From Lelliottia sp. WAP21 (GTDB taxonomy: Bacteria; Pseudomonadota; Gammaproteobacteria; Enterobacterales; Enterobacteriaceae): a stretch of 64,000 nt of DNA. The position numbers were made by a program, and so were the translations under genes. The stretch covers positions 1 through 64,000 of the forward strand of contig NZ_JAIWPG020000007.1 of the NCBI RefSeq assembly GCF_020532665.2. The letters are read 5' to 3'. Positions 46,233-58,711 of the stretch are shown here, piece by piece (position 1 is the stretch's first letter; every line of letters begins with the position of its first letter). The notes below the pieces were generated by a model, which made no database searches, had not been told where the DNA came from, and saw nothing but the letters and a program-made list of their open reading frames with translations.

Positions 46233-47327
46233 ATGACAACAACGCATGAGGCGGTCAAAACCCGCCACAAGGAGACGTCTCTCATCTTCCCGATTCTGGC
46301 ACTGGCGGTGCTTTTCTTCTGGGGAAGCAGTCAGTCACTGCCAGTGGTCGTTGGTATCAATATTCTTGCTCTTATTGGTATTTTAAGCAGTGCGTTCAGC
46401 GTGGTTCGCCATGCCGACGTTCTGGCACACCGCCTGGGTGAACCCTACGGTTCCCTGATTTTAAGCCTTTCTGTTGTGATTCTCGAAGTGAGCCTGATTT
46501 CTGCATTGATGGCCACGGGCGATGCTGCACCCACGCTGATGCGTGACACGCTTTATTCTATTATTATGATTGTGACCGGCGGTTTAGTGGGCTTCTCGCT
46601 TCTGATGGGCGGTCGAAAATTTGCCACACAGTACATGAATCTGTTCGGTATTAAACAGTATCTGATCGCGTTATTCCCGCTGGCTATTATTGTTCTGGTT
46701 TTCCCGATGGCACTCCCGGGGGCCAATTTCACCACCGGACAAGCTTTACTGGTCGCGTTGATCTCAGCGGCGATGTACGGCGTCTTCTTGCTCATTCAAA
46801 CTAAAACGCACCAGAGTTTGTTCGTCTATGAACACGAAGACGAGGGCGACGATCCGCAGCACGGTAAACCCTCAGCGCACAGCAACTTGTGGCACACGCT
46901 TTGGCTGATCGTACATCTTATTGCCGTTATTGCGGTCACCAAGATGAACGCAAACCCACTGGAGACCCTTCTCACTGAGCTGAACGCACCGGTGGCCTTT
47001 ACCGGGTTCCTGGTGGCTTTGTTGATCTTGTCACCTGAAGGGCTGGGAGCATTGCGAGCGGTACTGAATAATCAGGTCCAGCGCGCGATGAATTTGTTCT
47101 TTGGTTCGGTGCTGGCGACCATCTCACTCACCGTACCGGTGGTGACGCTGATTGCCTTCATGACCGGCAATGACCTGCATTTTGCGCTGGGCGCCCCAGA
47201 GATGATCGTGATGGTAGCGTCGTTACTGCTCTGCCAGATTTCGTTCTCTACGGGCCGCACGAACGTGCTGAATGGCGCGGCGCATCTGGCGCTGTTTGTC
47301 GCCTATCTGATGACAATATTTGCGTAG
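46233..47327 (+). CDS. chaA: Sodium-potassium/proton antiporter ChaA
   Basis: Inner-membrane Ca2+(Na+, K+)/H+ antiporter of the CaCA family, important for pH and salt homeostasis. Start chosen at ATG 46233 (MTTTHEAVKTRHK), since GGAG (46223-46226) lies at proper spacing; the ATG at 46221 overlaps that ribosome binding site. 364 residues, 11 or so hydrophobic helices, with the two CaCA repeat motifs (GEPYGSLILSLSVVILEVSL and ALLILSPEGLGALRAVLNNQ) carrying the key acidic residues. An acidic loop (EHEDEGDD) lies between the halves. Confidence 0.94.
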   Translation: MTTTHEAVKTRHKETSLIFPILALAVLFFWGSSQSLPVVVGINILALIGILSSAFSVVRHADVLAHRLGEPYGSLILSLSVVILEVSLISALMATGDAAPTLMRDTLYSIIMIVTGGLVGFSLLMGGRKFATQYMNLFGIKQYLIALFPLAIIVLVFPMALPGANFTTGQALLVALISAAMYGVFLLIQTKTHQSLFVYEHEDEGDDPQHGKPSAHSNLWHTLWLIVHLIAVIAVTKMNANPLETLLTELNAPVAFTGFLVALLILSPEGLGALRAVLNNQVQRAMNLFFGSVLATISLTVPVVTLIAFMTGNDLHFALGAPEMIVMVASLLLCQISFSTGRTNVLNGAAHLALFVAYLMTIFA

Positions 47328-47334
47328 GATCGGA

Positions 47335-47359
47335 TGCCGGGCCTGCATTGCGCCCGGCA
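47335..47359. repeat. REP-like palindrome after chaA
   Basis: 8-bp arms (47335-47342 with 47352-47359) around a 9-base loop, 8 nt past the chaA stop and followed by a separate true terminator. Arms match those of the palindrome at 44845-44871. Confidence 0.5.
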
Positions 47360-47370
47360 ACCTGCTCCAT

Positions 47371-47399
47371 AAAAAAACCCGCCGAAGCGGGTTTTTTTG
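47371..47399. terminator. Bidirectional terminator between chaA and kdsA
   Basis: A-run, 7-bp GC-rich stem with a four-base CGAA loop, then a seven-T run, abutting the kdsA stop codon. Symmetric A and T tracts allow it to end both convergent transcripts. The chaA-kdsA gap is only 72 nt; the long direct repeats (ldr/rdl toxin loci) found here in E. coli K-12 are absent. Confidence 0.9.
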
Positions 47400-48263
<864 letters not shown>

Positions 48264-48290
48264 TTATTCAGGTATGAATCGGATGTAAGA

Positions 48291-49100
48291 TTAATGCAGT
48301 GTAATCTGTTTATGCGCGATCGAATTAATCTGCGCGCGAATCATTTCGCTAATCGGATCTTCCGGACACTGCTCGACGAAGTAGTTCAAATCGTGTAGCG
48401 CCACGTGATCGCAGTCGAGCTGAGCGTAGATAAGCCCACGGTCGCGAATTTCATACGGATCTTCAGGATTGAACTGCAACAACACCTCGCTGGCGCGTAA
48501 GGCCAGTTCCATCTGGCGCTCTTCCATCAGCGCCGATTTGAGGGTGTCTAACAGTTTGCGAATCACTTCGGCGTTATCCGCCTCGTCGAGATCTTCATTG
48601 AAGAGCTCAGCCACCGGGCTAATGTTCCCCTTAAGCCAGACGTCAAGCGTGTGCTCATCAAGGGTGTCGCCATTGAAAGGGTTAATTAACCACATTTCTC
48701 CGTCCAGCCATTCCGCACGCAAAATCATCTGCGTCGGGAAAATAACAGGCACCAGCGGAATATCCAGTCGATTAGCGACCCACAGCAATACTGCCCCCAG
48801 AGCAACCGCGCTGCCCTGACGGTTTTTCAGCACCTGATCCAGCCATAAAGCGTCGGAAAGACGGTACACGCCGCGCGTGTCGCAAAAGCCCCATTCGCCG
48901 TAAAACAGCTCGATCAGTTTCTCAAGCTGCCAGTCCTGAGGACGCGCCTGATTGATCTCTTCGCGGGCCAGGCTCACCAGGCTTTCCAGCTCATCGTAGA
49001 CATATTGCGACGTGAAATCGTCACGAATCATCTCGGTGATCAGAACCATGCCATCGCAAAGTGGTACTTTATTAAATTCGAAATCGGCTAAGGACCTCAT
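48291..49100 (-). CDS. sirB1: SirB1 family protein (transglutaminase-like/TPR)
   Basis: 269-residue cytoplasmic protein, E. coli YchA/SirB1. The N-terminal two-thirds resembles the transglutaminase-like SirB1 domain (FYGEWGFCDTRGVYR; GSAVALGAVLLWVANRL), without a clear complete catalytic triad. The C-terminal part shows TPR-like helices (about 185-260). Named for a multicopy effect on Salmonella invasion-gene regulation; molecular function unknown. Two nt after sirB2. Confidence 0.92.
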   Translation of the reverse strand: MRSLADFEFNKVPLCDGMVLITEMIRDDFTSQYVYDELESLVSLAREEINQARPQDWQLEKLIELFYGEWGFCDTRGVYRLSDALWLDQVLKNRQGSAVALGAVLLWVANRLDIPLVPVIFPTQMILRAEWLDGEMWLINPFNGDTLDEHTLDVWLKGNISPVAELFNEDLDEADNAEVIRKLLDTLKSALMEERQMELALRASEVLLQFNPEDPYEIRDRGLIYAQLDCDHVALHDLNYFVEQCPEDPISEMIRAQINSIAHKQITLH

Positions 49101-49102
49101 AC

Positions 49103-49495
49103 TTACCCCAGTAACGGTATTCTTGTGGTGGCGAGTTTAATGATGATGTACAGCACCACCAGCCCCAGCAGGAAGGCAGTAAACCCTGTCTGCTGGCTGC
49201 GCGGACGACGACGTCCAAGCGCGATAAAACCCAAAACGATGTAGATGATAACGCCAAACAGCTTCTCAGTCAGCCATGTGCCTTTATCAGTAAATGGCAG
49301 ATAGCCTGTTATCGCCATCAATCCAGCGCCAGAGAGCAACAGCAGGGTATCAATGCAATGTGGTGCAATCCGTGCCCAGCGCGCGTTAATCAGCGGATTA
49401 TTGCTATACCGCCACCAGTAGCGCACCACGAAAAAACTGATGGTGAGGATCACGGTGACGATATGCAGGCTAATCAGCACATCAAAGCCGCTCAT
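49103..49495 (-). CDS. sirB2: SirB2 family inner-membrane protein
   Basis: 130-residue membrane protein with four hydrophobic helices. Begins MSGFDVLISLHIVTVILTIS; contains ARIAPHCIDTLLLLSGAGL and YIVLGFIALGRR. Function unknown. Overlaps prmC by 4 nt and sits 2 nt before sirB1, so tightly coupled within the prfA operon. Confidence 0.92.
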   Translation of the reverse strand: MSGFDVLISLHIVTVILTISFFVVRYWWRYSNNPLINARWARIAPHCIDTLLLLSGAGLMAITGYLPFTDKGTWLTEKLFGVIIYIVLGFIALGRRRPRSQQTGFTAFLLGLVVLYIIIKLATTRIPLLG

Positions 49496-50322
49496 TTCAC
49501 TCTCCCCAGCGTCAGGCGATCATTATCCCCGTAGTCGCGACAGGTTTCGATATCGACGTAGCCCGCTTGCGCAAAGCGTTCGCGTACCGCCTGCCCCTGG
49601 GTCCAGCCGTGCTCAATAAGCAACCAGCCCCCGGGGATGAGATGCGCCCGAGCGGTGATAATAATGTGTTCGATGTCCGCCAGTCCTTCATGCCCTGCAA
49701 CCAGGGCCGTCAGGGGCTCAAAGCGTACGTCCCCCTGCGTCAGGTGCGGATCCTGTTCATCAATATAGGGAGGATTACTGACAATCATCCCGAAGGACTG
49801 TCCGGCAACGCCGGCAAACCAGCTGCTTTGCAAAATCTGGACGTTGCGTAAACCCAGACGCTGAACGTTACGTTTTGCCAGTGCGACAGCATCGGGCATC
49901 ACATCGACCGCGGTAACCTGGCAGTCGGGCCGTTCGCTGGCGAGCGCCAGCGCAATTGCCCCGGTACCCGTCCCGAGATCGAGAATTTGGCACGGCCCGG
50001 CAGGCAAACGCGCCAGCGCCTGCTCTACCAGACATTCGGTATCCGGACGCGGGATCAGCGTCGCCGCCGACACATACAGCGGTAACGACCAGAATTCGCG
50101 TTCACCCGTCAGGTGCGCCACGGGTTCACCGTGTTTACGCCGGGCAAGCAACTCAGATAACTGGCTTTCCTGTGTTGCGCTCAGCGCCGTTTCACCAAAC
50201 GCCAGAATAAAGCTGCGGGCCTTACCCGTAACATGCTCAAGCAGAATTTCGGCATCGCGCTTTGGGCTTTCGCTCTCAGCCAGTGCCTCGGTGGCCTTGC
50301 TCAGCCAGTGCTGAAAATCCAT
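49492..50322 (-). CDS. prmC: Release factor glutamine methyltransferase PrmC (HemK)
   Basis: Transfers a methyl group from S-adenosylmethionine to the Gln of the GGQ motif in release factors RF1 and RF2, speeding termination. 276 residues: N-terminal helical substrate-binding domain, then a Rossmann methyltransferase with motif I ILDLGTGTGAIALALA (about 113-128) and catalytic NPPY (VSNPPYIDE). Overlaps the stop of prfA, its substrate gene, by 1 nt. Confidence 0.96.
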   Translation of the reverse strand: MDFQHWLSKATEALAESESPKRDAEILLEHVTGKARSFILAFGETALSATQESQLSELLARRKHGEPVAHLTGEREFWSLPLYVSAATLIPRPDTECLVEQALARLPAGPCQILDLGTGTGAIALALASERPDCQVTAVDVMPDAVALAKRNVQRLGLRNVQILQSSWFAGVAGQSFGMIVSNPPYIDEQDPHLTQGDVRFEPLTALVAGHEGLADIEHIIITARAHLIPGGWLLIEHGWTQGQAVRERFAQAGYVDIETCRDYGDNDRLTLGRVK

Positions 50323-51404
50323 TAGTCCTGATCTGCCAGCGCCGCCAGCTGATCGGCCTGGAACTCCTGCACAATCGGCTCAATCAGTGAATCGAGTTTG
50401 CCTTCCATCGTTTCATCCAGACGGTAAACGGTCAGGTTGATACGATGGTCGGTCACGCGTCCCTGTGGGAAGTTATAGGTGCGGTTACGATCGCTGCGAT
50501 CGCCGCTGCCCAGCAGGTTACGCCGCGTCGATGCTTCGGCCTGCTGACGTTTTGCGATTTCTGCGGCGCGGATACGCGATCCCAGCACGGACAACGCTTT
50601 CGCTTTGTTTTTATGCTGGGAACGTTCGTCCTGACACTCCACCACAATACCGGTTGGCAGGTGGGTAATACGAATCGCCGAATCGGTGGTGTTAACGTGC
50701 TGCCCCCCCGCGCCGGAAGAACGGAAGGTATCGATACGCAGATCGGCCGGATTAATATCAGGTAGCTCTGCTTCAGGCAGTTCTGGCATCACCGCAACGG
50801 TGCAGGCCGAGGTGTGAATACGCCCCTGGGATTCCGTCGCCGGGACGCGCTGCACGCGATGACCGCCGGATTCAAACTTCAGGCGGCCATAGACCCCGTC
50901 CCCGCTGATCTTGGCAATCACCTCTTTGTAGCCACCGTGTTCACCCTCGTTGGCACTCAGGATTTCGACGCGCCAGCGACGTGATTCAGCGTAACGGCTG
51001 TACATGCGGAACAGATCGCCGGCAAAAAGCGCGGCTTCATCACCGCCGGTCCCTGCGCGGACTTCAACGAACGCATTTCGTTCGTCGTCAGGATCTTTAG
51101 GCAGGAGCAGAACCTGGAGCTGCTGCTCCATCTGTTCAGCGCGTGCTTTGGCGTCCTGTAACTCTTCCTGCGCCATCTCGCGCATTTCAGGATCGTCCAG
51201 CATCATCTGTGCCGTTTCGATATCTTCCTGAACCTGCTGCCAGTCGGTAAAGCAACGAGAAACATCGCTTAACTGCGCATACTCACGCGACAGCGCGCGA
51301 AAACGATCCTGATCGGCAATGGTCGCGGCATCGCCGAGCAGTGCCTGAACTTCTTCATGGCGCTCGTGCAGAGCTTCCAGTTTAGCGACGATAGAAGGCT
51401 TCAT
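50322..51404 (-). CDS. prfA: Peptide chain release factor 1 (RF1)
   Basis: Recognises UAA and UAG stop codons and triggers peptide release. Start at ATG 51404 ([12 protein letters not shown]), giving 360 residues as in E. coli; a GTG five codons upstream is in frame. Anticodon-like PAT motif (RVPATESQG) and catalytic GGQ ([14 protein letters not shown]) are present. Between hemA and prmC in the conserved operon. Confidence 0.97.
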   Translation of the reverse strand: MKPSIVAKLEALHERHEEVQALLGDAATIADQDRFRALSREYAQLSDVSRCFTDWQQVQEDIETAQMMLDDPEMREMAQEELQDAKARAEQMEQQLQVLLLPKDPDDERNAFVEVRAGTGGDEAALFAGDLFRMYSRYAESRRWRVEILSANEGEHGGYKEVIAKISGDGVYGRLKFESGGHRVQRVPATESQGRIHTSACTVAVMPELPEAELPDINPADLRIDTFRSSGAGGQHVNTTDSAIRITHLPTGIVVECQDERSQHKNKAKALSVLGSRIRAAEIAKRQQAEASTRRNLLGSGDRSDRNRTYNFPQGRVTDHRINLTVYRLDETMEGKLDSLIEPIVQEFQADQLAALADQD

Positions 51405-51446
51405 AGGCGTAAAGTGCACCTTGTCATAAAAAATGGGTATGTGGCG

Positions 51447-52703
51447 CTATTCCAGCCCGAGGCTGTTGCGCAGAAGAGTCAGGCGTTCATCATCCCCGTC
51501 ACGGGCGGCCTGTTGAAGTGATTTGGTGGGTGCATGGATCAGCCGGTTGGTCAGTTTCCAGGCCAGCTCCTGCATGATCACCTGCGGATCGCCGCCCTGT
51601 TCCAGCGCGGCCATCGCTTTGGCTGTCAGTTCATTACGCACCTGTTCAGCCTGACCACGGTATTCGCGAATGGTCTCGCTCGCGCTTTGCGCACGCAGCC
51701 AGGCCATAAATTCGCTGGATTCCTGCTCGACGATCGTTTCAGCCTGCACTGCCGCGGCTTTACGCTGCGCCAGGTTGTGCGAAATGATGCTTTGCAGATC
51801 GTCAACGCTGTACAAATAGGCATTGGCCAGTTTGCTGACGTCGGGTTCAACGTCCCTGGGCACGGCGATATCTACCAGCAACATGGGTTGATTTCGACGC
51901 GATTTCAGGGCGCGTTCTACCATGCCTTTGCCAATAATCGGCAGCGGGCTGGCGGTAGAACTGATAATGATATCGGCTTCCTGCAGTCGCTCGTCGATGT
52001 CGCTGAGCGCGATGACTTCGGCACCCACTTCATCCGCCAGTGCCTGAGCACGTTCACGGGTGCGGTTCGCGATAATCATCTTGTTAACTTTATGCTCGCG
52101 CAAATGGCGGGCGACCAGTTCGATGGTTTCGCCCGCGCCGACCAGCAGCACGGTCACCGTGGAGAGGGATTCAAAAATCTGACGCGCCAGCGTACAGGCG
52201 GCAAAAGCAACAGAAACAGCACTGGCGCCAATGTCTGTTTCGGTTCGCACTCGCTTGGCGACAGAGAAGGATTTCTGGAACATTCGTTCCAGTTCACTCG
52301 CCTTCAGGTGCCCTTTCTGGGAATCAGCAAACGCTTTTTTAACCTGCCCCAGAATTTGTGGTTCACCCAGCACGAGTGAATCCAGACCGCTGGCAACGCG
52401 CATAAGATGACTTACTGCATCGTTATCCTGATGCCAGTAAAGGCTCTTGCGCAGCTCTTCTTCGTTCAGGTTGTGATAGTCACACAGCCAGCGGATCAGG
52501 GCTTCGTGCAGGTTATCTTGTTCTTCAACACTCAGATAGAGCTCGGTACGGTTGCACGTAGAGAGCACCACGCCGCCTTGCACCATGGGTTGGGCAAGTA
52601 AGCTATCCAGCGCCTGGTCGAGCGTATCCGGCGAAAACGTCACACGTTCTCGCAGCGAAACCGGGGCTGTTTTGTGGTTAATACCGAGTGCTAAAAGGGT
52701 CAT
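51447..52703 (-). CDS. hemA: Glutamyl-tRNA reductase HemA
   Basis: First enzyme of C5 heme and siroheme synthesis: reduces glutamyl-tRNA(Glu) with NADPH to glutamate-1-semialdehyde. Start ATG 52703 ([20 protein letters not shown]); 16 upstream in-frame codons are not conserved. 418 residues with catalytic Cys in [12 protein letters not shown] (about residue 50), NADPH site [11 protein letters not shown], and a C-terminal dimerisation helix. The N-terminal region is also the degradation signal controlled by heme in Salmonella. Supplies heme for NarI and siroheme for the nitrite reductase also encoded in this window. Confidence 0.97.
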   Translation of the reverse strand: MTLLALGINHKTAPVSLRERVTFSPDTLDQALDSLLAQPMVQGGVVLSTCNRTELYLSVEEQDNLHEALIRWLCDYHNLNEEELRKSLYWHQDNDAVSHLMRVASGLDSLVLGEPQILGQVKKAFADSQKGHLKASELERMFQKSFSVAKRVRTETDIGASAVSVAFAACTLARQIFESLSTVTVLLVGAGETIELVARHLREHKVNKMIIANRTRERAQALADEVGAEVIALSDIDERLQEADIIISSTASPLPIIGKGMVERALKSRRNQPMLLVDIAVPRDVEPDVSKLANAYLYSVDDLQSIISHNLAQRKAAAVQAETIVEQESSEFMAWLRAQSASETIREYRGQAEQVRNELTAKAMAALEQGGDPQVIMQELAWKLTNRLIHAPTKSLQQAARDGDDERLTLLRNSLGLE

Positions 52704-52913
52704 ATGAGCGGGAGTAGTACCAGCGTTAATAAGGTTAGCAGGTCGCATCATACAGGATGCGCGAGATCAATAAAAGAGACTGCCCCCTTTCGGAGTAATA
52801 GGCCTTTCACGCTAATTTAATGATTTAAGACAATATGAACGTAGACGCTGCCATCACCGGGCGCTAGCATTAAGGGTTATAACTGCAACGTATCTCAAGG
52901 ATTTGTCATCATT

Positions 52914-53525
52914 ATGACCCGAATGATTCGCCTGCTGCCTCTGGCCGCCCTGGTTCTTACCGCCTGTTCCATCACGCCACCGAAAGGACCGGGTAAAAGC
53001 CCTGACTCGCCACAATGGCGCCAACACCAGCAGGACGTGCGCAGTTTAAGTCAATATCAGACACGCGGCGCCTTTGCTTATCTTTCTGACGAACAAAAAG
53101 TGTATGCCCGTTTCTTCTGGCAGCAAACCGGACAGGACCGTTATCGCCTGCTTCTGCTGAACCCGCTGGGAAGCACAGAACTTGAACTGAATGCCCAGCC
53201 GGGTCAGGCCCAGATTACCGATAATAAAGGTCAGCGTTATACCGGAACGGATGCGGAAGAGATGGTCGGTAAACTGACCGGTATGCCTATTCCCCTGAAC
53301 AGTCTGCGCCAGTGGATCCTTGGTCTGCCGGGTGACGCAACGGACTATAGCCTCGACGACCAGTATCGGTTGAGGGAGATGACCTACACACAAAACGGCA
53401 AAAGCTGGAAAGTGGTGTACGGCGGTTACGACAGCAAAACGCAGCCTGCCCTGCCTTCCAATATGGAGCTGACCCAGGGCAGTCAACGTATCAAACTGAA
53501 AATGGATAACTGGATCGTTAAATGA
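52914..53525 (+). CDS. lolB: Outer-membrane lipoprotein insertion factor LolB
   Basis: Accepts lipoproteins from LolA and places them in the outer membrane; itself a lipoprotein and essential. 203 residues; signal peptide with lipobox LTAC (Cys18), residue +2 Ser consistent with outer-membrane sorting. Central [17 protein letters not shown] matches the family's protruding hydrophobic loop region. Divergent from hemA; overlaps ispE by 4 nt. Confidence 0.95.
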   Translation: MTRMIRLLPLAALVLTACSITPPKGPGKSPDSPQWRQHQQDVRSLSQYQTRGAFAYLSDEQKVYARFFWQQTGQDRYRLLLLNPLGSTELELNAQPGQAQITDNKGQRYTGTDAEEMVGKLTGMPIPLNSLRQWILGLPGDATDYSLDDQYRLREMTYTQNGKSWKVVYGGYDSKTQPALPSNMELTQGSQRIKLKMDNWIVK

Positions 53526-54391
53526 TGACCCTGTGGCCCTCTCCGGCAAAACTGAACCTGTTTTTGTATATCACCGGACAACGCCCAGATGGTTATCACA
53601 CCCTGCAGACGCTTTTTCAGTTTGTCGATTTTGGCGATACTCTGTCGATTGAACCCCGTCAGGACGGGCAGATTCATTTGCTGACGCCGGTCGAAGGCGT
53701 GTCACATGAAGACAATCTTATCGTCCGTGCCGCGCGTTTGTTGATGAAAAGCGCGGCAGAGACCGGGCGTCTGCCCACAGGCAGCGGTGCCGATATCCTT
53801 ATCGACAAGCGTTTACCTATGGGCGGCGGTCTGGGTGGCGGGTCGTCGAACGCGGCAACGGTGCTGGTTGCACTCAACCATCTCTGGGGCTGCGGATTGT
53901 CTGAGGATGAGCTGGCTGTTCTGGGCTTAACGCTGGGCGCGGACGTACCGTTGTTTGTTCGCGGCCACGCGGCCTTTGCCGAAGGGGTGGGCGAAATCCT
54001 CACCCCCGTTGATCCTGAAGAGAAATGGTATCTGGTGGCTCACCCAGGGGTCAGCATTCCGACCCCGCTTATTTTCAACGATCCGGACCTGCCGAGAGAC
54101 ACGCCTGTACGGTCAATAGAAACGTTACTAAAGTGTGAATTCAGCAATGATTGCGAGGTTATCGCAAGAAAACGTTTTCGTAAGGTTGATGCGGCGCTTT
54201 CCTGGCTGTTAGAATACGCGCCGTCGCGCCTGACTGGCACCGGTGCCTGTGTCTTTGCTGAATTTGACACAGAAGCCGCCGCCCGTCAGGTGCTAGAGCA
54301 AGCCCCGGAATGGCTGCATGGTTTTGTAGCGCGTGGGATGAACATCTCTCCCCTACAGCAAGCCATTCTGGCGCAGACTGAGTTTCGGTGA
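53522..54391 (+). CDS. ispE: 4-diphosphocytidyl-2-C-methyl-D-erythritol kinase IspE
   Basis: ATP-dependent kinase of the MEP pathway to isoprenoids; essential. Start ATG 53522, overlapping the lolB stop (ATGATGA); a second ATG one codon later is possible. 289 residues, slightly longer at the C-terminus than E. coli. GHMP-kinase features: substrate segment [15 protein letters not shown] and the Gly-rich ATP loop [16 protein letters not shown] (about 100-115). Confidence 0.95.
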   Translation: MMTLWPSPAKLNLFLYITGQRPDGYHTLQTLFQFVDFGDTLSIEPRQDGQIHLLTPVEGVSHEDNLIVRAARLLMKSAAETGRLPTGSGADILIDKRLPMGGGLGGGSSNAATVLVALNHLWGCGLSEDELAVLGLTLGADVPLFVRGHAAFAEGVGEILTPVDPEEKWYLVAHPGVSIPTPLIFNDPDLPRDTPVRSIETLLKCEFSNDCEVIARKRFRKVDAALSWLLEYAPSRLTGTGACVFAEFDTEAAARQVLEQAPEWLHGFVARGMNISPLQQAILAQTEFR

Positions 54392-54447
54392 CAACGTCAC
54401 CCCTGTTCCAGACGTTGCATCGCGCTCTTTAATACACGCCTGGATAG

Positions 54448-55464
<1,017 letters not shown>

Positions 55465-55477
55465 TCGAACACGGCCC

Positions 55478-55505
55478 AAAAACCCGCTGCGGCGGGTTTT
55501 TTTGT
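55478..55505 (+). terminator. prs terminator
   Basis: 7-bp stem (55481-55487 with 55492-55498) with flanking A-run and a T-run of seven, 13 nt past the prs stop. Confidence 0.9.
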
Positions 55506-55697
55506 TTTTGATATTTATTGATACCCTGAATAATTCGCGTTGCAGGAAGGCGGCAAACGAATGAATCCCCACACGCTTACTCAACTAAGTGTCAGGGGTG
55601 AGTGAGAGAAACCAACGTATCTGCACCGGGAATCAGGCCGGGTAATGATTAATGCCTCCTTCACCTGCCATTCATATGACAGATGATGCGCTCACGG

Positions 55698-57392
55698 ATG
55701 AAGACAATTGTGAAAAATATAGCCTCCTCACAAATTTTGCCCTTTCGCGCCCTCATCGACGCCTGCTGGAAAGAGAAGTACACCTCATCACGCTTTATGC
55801 GCGATGTCATTGCCGGGATTACCGTCGGGATCATTGCCATTCCGCTGGCGATGGCCCTTGCTATTGGCAGTGGCGTAGCGCCCCAATACGGGCTTTATAC
55901 CTCGGCGGTCGCGGGTATCGTCATTGCCCTGACGGGAGGATCGCGCTTTAGCGTCTCTGGTCCTACTGCGGCCTTCGTGGTGATCCTCTATCCCGTTTCG
56001 CAACAGTTTGGTCTGGCAGGGCTGCTGGTTGCGACGCTGATGTCTGGGGTCTTTTTGATCCTCTTCGGTCTGGCGCGCTTTGGCAGGCTGATTGAATATA
56101 TCCCCCTCTCCGTGACGCTTGGCTTTACCTCCGGGATTGGTATCACCATCGGTACCATGCAGATTAAAGATTTCCTCGGTTTGCAGCTTACGCATGTGCC
56201 TGAACATTACCTGCAGAAGGTCGGCGCACTGGTGACCGCACTGCCGACGGCCAATCCGGGCGATGCCGCCATTGGTATCGTGACCCTGGGCACGCTGGTT
56301 GTCTGGCCCCGGCTGGGAATAAGGCTTCCTGGGCATTTGCCGGCGCTGTTGCTGGGATGCGCGGTGATGGGCGTGGTGAACTTACTGGGTGGTCACGTCG
56401 CCACGATTGGCTCGCAGTTCCATTATGTTCTGGCTGACGGCTCTCAGGGCAATGGTATTCCGCAGCTATTGCCGCAGCTGGTTCTGCCGTGGAAAATGCC
56501 AGGCTCGAGCTTTACCCTGAGCTGGGATGCGCTGCGCGCCCTGCTTCCCGCAGCCTTTTCCATGGCGATGCTGGGAGCCATTGAATCACTGCTTTGCGCC
56601 GTGGTGCTTGATGGTATGACCGGCACAAAACATAAAGCCAACGGTGAGCTTATCGGTCAGGGGCTGGGAAACCTGATCGCACCGTTCTTCGGCGGTATCA
56701 CCGCAACGGCGGCGATTGCCCGCTCTGCCGCAAACGTGCGTGCGGGTGCCACCTCACCGGTATCTGCCGTTATCCACTCATTGCTGGTGATTCTCGCTCT
56801 GCTGGCGCTTGCACCGCTTCTCTCCTGGCTCCCGCTTTCCGCTATGGCTGCCCTGCTGTTGATGGTCGCCTGGAACATGAGTGAGGCGCATAAGGTTGTT
56901 CATCTTCTGCGTCGTGCGCCAAAAGACGACATTATTGTGATGCTGATTTGCATGTCACTCACGGTGCTGTTCGATATGGTCATCGCTATCAGCGTCGGCA
57001 TCGTGCTGGCCTCACTGCTCTTTATGCGTCGTATCGCTCAGATGACCCGTCTTGCGCCAGTGAACGTTGAAGTACCCGATGATGTGCTGGTGTTACGGGT
57101 GATTGGGCCGCTGTTTTTCGCAGCAGCCGAAGGATTATTCAGCGATCTGGCGTCCCGGATAGACGGTAAACGGATTGTGGTGCTGAAGTGGGATGCCGTA
57201 CCGGTGCTCGACGCAGGCGGACTTGATGCTTTCCAGCGATTTGTGGATCGTCTGCCGGATGGCTGTGAATTGCGGGTAAGTAATCTGGAATTCCAGCCTC
57301 TGCGCACCATGGCCCGGGCGGGTATCCAGCCTGTTCCCGGTCGCCTGGCCTTTTACCCCAATCGCGACGCTGCATTAGCCGACATTGTCTGA
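55698..57392 (+). CDS. dauA: C4-dicarboxylate transporter DauA (SLC26 family)
   Basis: Inner-membrane SulP/SLC26 transporter; E. coli DauA (YchM) takes up succinate aerobically at acidic pH. Start placed at ATG 55698 ([11 protein letters not shown]), giving 564 residues against 559 in E. coli; an ATG at 55683 is in frame and no start has a strong ribosome binding site. Transmembrane part with the SulP signature region ([20 protein letters not shown]) and helix motif [20 protein letters not shown], then a cytoplasmic STAS domain (about 445-560; [20 protein letters not shown]). Confidence 0.92.
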   Translation: MKTIVKNIASSQILPFRALIDACWKEKYTSSRFMRDVIAGITVGIIAIPLAMALAIGSGVAPQYGLYTSAVAGIVIALTGGSRFSVSGPTAAFVVILYPVSQQFGLAGLLVATLMSGVFLILFGLARFGRLIEYIPLSVTLGFTSGIGITIGTMQIKDFLGLQLTHVPEHYLQKVGALVTALPTANPGDAAIGIVTLGTLVVWPRLGIRLPGHLPALLLGCAVMGVVNLLGGHVATIGSQFHYVLADGSQGNGIPQLLPQLVLPWKMPGSSFTLSWDALRALLPAAFSMAMLGAIESLLCAVVLDGMTGTKHKANGELIGQGLGNLIAPFFGGITATAAIARSAANVRAGATSPVSAVIHSLLVILALLALAPLLSWLPLSAMAALLLMVAWNMSEAHKVVHLLRRAPKDDIIVMLICMSLTVLFDMVIAISVGIVLASLLFMRRIAQMTRLAPVNVEVPDDVLVLRVIGPLFFAAAEGLFSDLASRIDGKRIVVLKWDAVPVLDAGGLDAFQRFVDRLPDGCELRVSNLEFQPLRTMARAGIQPVPGRLAFYPNRDAALADIV

Positions 57393-57402
57393 CCTGCAGT
57401 GC

Positions 57403-57432
57403 AAAAAAAAACGACTCCGCAAGGAGTCGTTC
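57403..57432 (-). terminator. ychH terminator
   Basis: 9-bp inverted repeat (57410-57418 with 57423-57431) with a GCAA loop, followed on the minus strand by a T-run of nine, 22 nt after the ychH stop. May also hold back dauA read-through. Confidence 0.88.
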
Positions 57433-57453
57433 AGGAAGACGTAAAGAGTTGTA

Positions 57454-57729
57454 TTAACTATGCTTATGCTGGTCACGGCGGCAGCGTTTATCGTAATGAC
57501 GCACCCACCAGTACCGGTCGCTGACCTGTTCATGGCCGCTGATACGCGCCCCTGCCAGCCACAGTACGGCACCCAGGAAAATGCTCAGTATCGCGCCATG
57601 CGCAAAGTATTGCGGCAAATCAAGCTGGGGAAGCTGATTTAAAACGGAGTATCCCACACCGGCTACCATCACAAACAGGCCCAATCCCATGAGTACGTTA
57701 CCGAGTCTTGAAGCGTTTTTGCGTTTCAT
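57454..57729 (-). CDS. ychH: Stress-induced inner-membrane protein YchH
   Basis: 91-residue protein with two hydrophobic helices (about 10-30 and 43-62) and a charged C-terminal tail beginning HEQVSDRYWWVRHYDKRCRR. Matches E. coli YchH (92 residues), reported to be induced by CRP and stress and to affect biofilm. Start is preceded by GGAGG. Divergent from pth, 272 bp apart. Confidence 0.92.
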   Translation of the reverse strand: MKRKNASRLGNVLMGLGLFVMVAGVGYSVLNQLPQLDLPQYFAHGAILSIFLGAVLWLAGARISGHEQVSDRYWWVRHYDKRCRRDQHKHS

Positions 57730-58001
57730 CTGTCACCTCCGGAACCTGGGTTGCAGGGAAAATGTCCCTAATCCTTGTGTGTAAAGTATAGACAACAGGT
57801 CTTTCATGAGTTGCGTGAATGATCACATTAATGGCTATCTCTAAGACAAAAGTTTACAAATAAGCGTCTGAACTGATTGAAATTCTAATTGTTCAGGAGA
57901 GTAATTATTTAAGCCACGCGTTTCATGTCGCAGAATTTTGTCAAGCGACGCCGCAGACAGTAAACTACGCGCCAGACTTAAAAGCCTTCAGGAATAAAAA
58001 C

Positions 58002-58586
58002 GTGACGATAAAACTGATTGTCGGCCTTGCTAACCCAGGCGCGGAATATGCCGCCACTCGCCATAACGCCGGTGCCTGGTATGTTGATTTACTGGCCGAT
58101 CGGCTGCGTGCGCCTCTGCGCGAAGAGCCGAAATTCTTCGGTTATACCTCGCGCATCAATCTGGCGGGGGCCGATGTGCGCCTGCTGGTGCCCACCACGT
58201 TTATGAATTTAAGCGGCAAAGCCGTCGCTGCCATGGCCACCTTTTATCGTATCAATCCTGACGAAATTCTGGTGGCGCATGACGAGCTGGACCTGCCGCC
58301 TGGCGTGGCAAGGTTCAAACTTGGCGGTGGTCATGGCGGACATAATGGCCTGAAAGACATCATCAGTAAGCTGGGCAATAATCCCAACTTTCACCGTTTA
58401 CGCATAGGAATCGGTCATCCGGGTGATAAAAGCAAAGTTGTTGGGTTTGTATTGGGTAAACCCCCGGTCTCAGAACAAAAATTGATAGACGATGCGGTAG
58501 ACGAAGCGGCGCGTTGTACGGAAGTGTGGCTCAAGGATGGTCTGACAAAAGCCACCAATCGTTTACACGCTTTTAAAGCGCAGTAA
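58002..58586 (+). CDS. pth: Peptidyl-tRNA hydrolase Pth
   Basis: Releases tRNA from prematurely dropped peptidyl-tRNAs; essential. Start is GTG 58002 with AGGA upstream (58001 region: AGGAATAAAAACGTG). 194 residues, as in E. coli, with the catalytic set N10, H20 ([19 protein letters not shown]) and Asp of HDELDLPPG (about 93) plus the [11 protein letters not shown] loop. Confidence 0.96.
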   Translation: MTIKLIVGLANPGAEYAATRHNAGAWYVDLLADRLRAPLREEPKFFGYTSRINLAGADVRLLVPTTFMNLSGKAVAAMATFYRINPDEILVAHDELDLPPGVARFKLGGGHGGHNGLKDIISKLGNNPNFHRLRIGIGHPGDKSKVVGFVLGKPPVSEQKLIDDAVDEAARCTEVWLKDGLTKATNRLHAFKAQ

Positions 58587-58711
58587 CGCCCGATTCGCCC
58601 ATTTTTACCCCGCGTGACGCGGGTTACGTGTATAATAGGCGTAGTTATTTACTTTTCATCAATCAGTTAATGCTAACGGATTGAATATCAAGAAATTAAG
58701 GTGATTTAAAG

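Noticed and set aside
47328-47399. ldr/rdl toxin-antitoxin repeats expected near chaA from E. coli K-12
   Set aside because: The chaA-kdsA gap is only 72 nt and contains just a palindrome and a terminator.
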